This document shows, one piece after another, positions 62,430-64,000 of a stretch of 64,000 bases of DNA. The stretch is taken from assembly GCA_039654915.1 (NCBI GenBank), contig CM077596.1, positions 558,001 through 622,000 of the forward strand, read 5' to 3'. A program made the translations under genes and the position numbers. Under the pieces are notes generated by a model, which did not search any database, was not told where the DNA came from, and saw only the letters and a list, made by a program, of their open reading frames with translations. Positions within the stretch are counted from its first letter, which is position 1, and the number at the start of each line of letters is the position of its first letter. This DNA comes from Aquilaria yunnanensis. Its lineage: Eukaryota; Streptophyta; Magnoliopsida; Malvales; Thymelaeaceae.

Positions 62430-63340
62430 AAATAAAATTAACTCACTAGAAATACACTAGAAATTTATATTAATGCCAATTATGAAAACATTGTGCTCAA
62501 AATTCCAATTAACCATTGTACGTGGCATAAAAATATATTACCCAAACAATTGACTTCAAACCAAATCCATTGGTATTTTTGAAATATACTAAATAATTTA
62601 ACACACAAATATACTAATTACAAAAAGTTAGCATCCAACTAATTATTTTCTGTTCTTAAATATACAAACTACGTTTGACACATAAATATACTACCTAAAT
62701 AATTTACATCCCACCATTAATTATTATTTTTAAATATACTAACTAACTTGAGACATAAATATACTAACTAAACAATTTTAAAAAAAAATACGTAAACAAT
62801 TTACGGAAAAGAAATTTATTTTCCACTTGGAAATATACTAATACTTAGTACTTAAATATTTTTAAAAATATTTCGTAAACCATTTACAGAAAACAAAGAA
62901 TTTTCTATTTGTAAATATTTAATTACTTAGTAATTAAATTTTTTTTGTAAATATACTAACTACTTTTACACATAAAAGTACTACCTAAACAAACCCATAA
63001 AAACTAATTTCAAACGTAAAATATACTACCTAAACAATGTACTTTAAACTATTTATTTAATATTTTTAATTATTCCAACTAATTTGAGAGATAATTATAC
63101 TACCTAAACACTTTATTAAAATCAAAATTATTTCATATTTTGAAATATAATAACTAATTTCATACATAACTTTAGTACCTAAACAATTTACGTATAAATA
63201 ATAATTTAATAATTTTAATTATCTTAACTAACTTCACACATAAATATAGTACCTAAACAATTCAATTAACACTAATAATTTCATATTTTATAATTCATCA
63301 CGAAAATAAAAAAAAATTGTAAGAAAATACACATAAATTT
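62430..63340. repeat. Degenerate tandem repeat in the CACTA leader
   Basis: The phrase ACATAAATATACTACCTAAACAATTTA recurs in diverged form about every 60-75 bases, for example near 62530, 62605, 62680, 62755, 63090 and 63235. No coding potential. Confidence 0.65.
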
Positions 63341-63831
63341 CCAATTGTATATATTTCCAATGGGTAACCTAAAAAATTCACATCCAACCATCAACAACAC
63401 AAAATCACAAATATTGCATATATTTCAAACCAAATAAACAACTAAAAATCCGGATTATGCGTATTTATTGGTATAAAAATTTAAAAAATATAAAATAAAC
63501 AAACTTACCTCAAATCACGCTCTATCTTCCTTCAAATGGCCGCAAAGAACTGCAATCATGCAATAAAACCCAAAATATTCAATCCATTATCAACCAAAAC
63601 AGTGAAACGAGGCAAAAATCAAAAAAAAAAAAAATCAATGAAATTGGAAATAAAACGAAACTAACCTTCAGATCTCCCCAAATGACACCAGATCCACGTA
63701 CAACTGAGCTAAACGAAGCTGTTTCACGGCTTAATCGGAACCAAAACGTGAATGTGTGTGTTGTGTGATGAAGAGAGAAGCTAGGAGAGAGAGACGCAAA
63801 TTTTTGCTCGCTGGAGAAGATGACTCACGCT

Positions 63832-63851
63832 GGGGGGGGGGGGGGGGGGGG
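63832..63851 (+). repeat. Run of 20 G
   Basis: An uninterrupted G homopolymer in the CACTA terminal region. Its true length may vary because of polymerase or sequencing slippage. Confidence 0.9.
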
Positions 63852-63929
63852 AGATTTAAAAACTTTTTTTCCGACGGCTAGGACCGTTAAAACGCATCGT
63901 TTCATTAAATGCACAAAAAAAAATTCCTT

Positions 63930-64000
63930 TCTATTTCCAACGGTCTCAGCCGTTGGAAAACTTTCAAACTAAAAATTGCATAACTTCATTTTCCAATTGT
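63930..64000. repeat. Start of the distal CACTA subterminal array
   Basis: CCAACGGTCTCAGCCGTTGG (an inverted pair of the subterminal motif) near 63938 and further CCAATTG-type copies at the window edge, so the second terminus is probably within a few hundred bases beyond the window. Confidence 0.8.

Larger units (their letters stand above)
55265..64000 (-). mobile_element. CACTA (En/Spm) DNA transposon, far end outside window
   Basis: The left terminus CACTACTAAAAAAATTAG at 55265 is the canonical CACTA end. Dense subterminal repeats built on CCAACTGC/GCAGTTGG follow (55285-55710), and the same motif reappears at 63935-64000. Between lie two minus-strand genes of the superfamily, TNP2-type transposase (57866-61517) then a TNP1/Transposase_24-type gene (56038-57682), and a long non-coding leader. 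At least 8.7 kb is present; the right CACTA end and the 3-bp target duplication are beyond base 64000. Stops in both genes make this copy defective. Confidence 0.93.

Noticed and set aside
62035..63340. CRISPR-like array in the AT-rich repeat region
   Set aside because: The repeats are degenerate, have no constant spacer length and lie in a plant transposon.

Overview
The window is nuclear DNA of a flowering plant, almost certainly a eudicot. Genes have many short GT-AG introns, intergenic DNA is AT-rich, and the protein families are plant-specific. Repeats include Ty1/copia, CACTA, hAT, Mutator-like and Harbinger elements. The species cannot be fixed from the sequence.

Genes in order:
- A hexokinase (1-3955, +) whose 5' end lies outside the window.
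- A complete LRR-XI receptor kinase of the HSL3 type (4316-7442, -), tail to tail with the hexokinase.
- An intron-less SpoU-type RNA 2'-O-methyltransferase (20663-22444, +).
- A membrane-anchored cytochrome b5-like protein (24250-26039, -).
- An ERD7/senescence-domain protein with a likely N-myristoylation site (29630-31882, +) and an apparent GC-AG intron.
- An initiator-tRNA 2'-O-ribosylphosphate transferase (RIT1 family, 35931-41758, +), with a probable solo LTR in its last intron.
- A tandem pair of histidine phosphotransfer (HPt) genes (42141-43156 and 45366-46837, -), with the 3' relic of a third copy between them. All exon models were joined by hand and keep frame across every junction.

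The space between genes is mostly transposon-derived. Four non-autonomous hAT-type elements are supported, three with exact 8-bp target duplications. There is one Mutator-like element with an exact 9-bp duplication, and it contains a Harbinger MITE flanked by TAA. Several older long-inverted-repeat or fold-back elements are also present. The right third holds a 4.4-kb copia element (50275-54662). It has two LTRs, a 5-bp target duplication, one continuous gag-pol frame broken by three TAG codons, and no integrase core. From 55265 to the window end lies a CACTA (En/Spm) element with both transposon genes, each damaged by stops, dense subterminal repeats, and its far end outside the window.

The conventional genes do not form an operon-like system and act in unrelated processes: sugar phosphorylation and sensing, peptide perception, RNA modification, lipid/redox electron transfer, stress response, tRNA identity and phosphorelay. 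I found no convincing novel multi-gene system. The most interesting leads are the diverged HPt pair (one copy has Glu in place of the near-invariant Lys three residues after the phospho-His), the integrase-less copia with all-amber stops, the CACTA subterminal motif repeated beside the transposase start, and the paired hAT elements with GAGCTCGAGC arrays.
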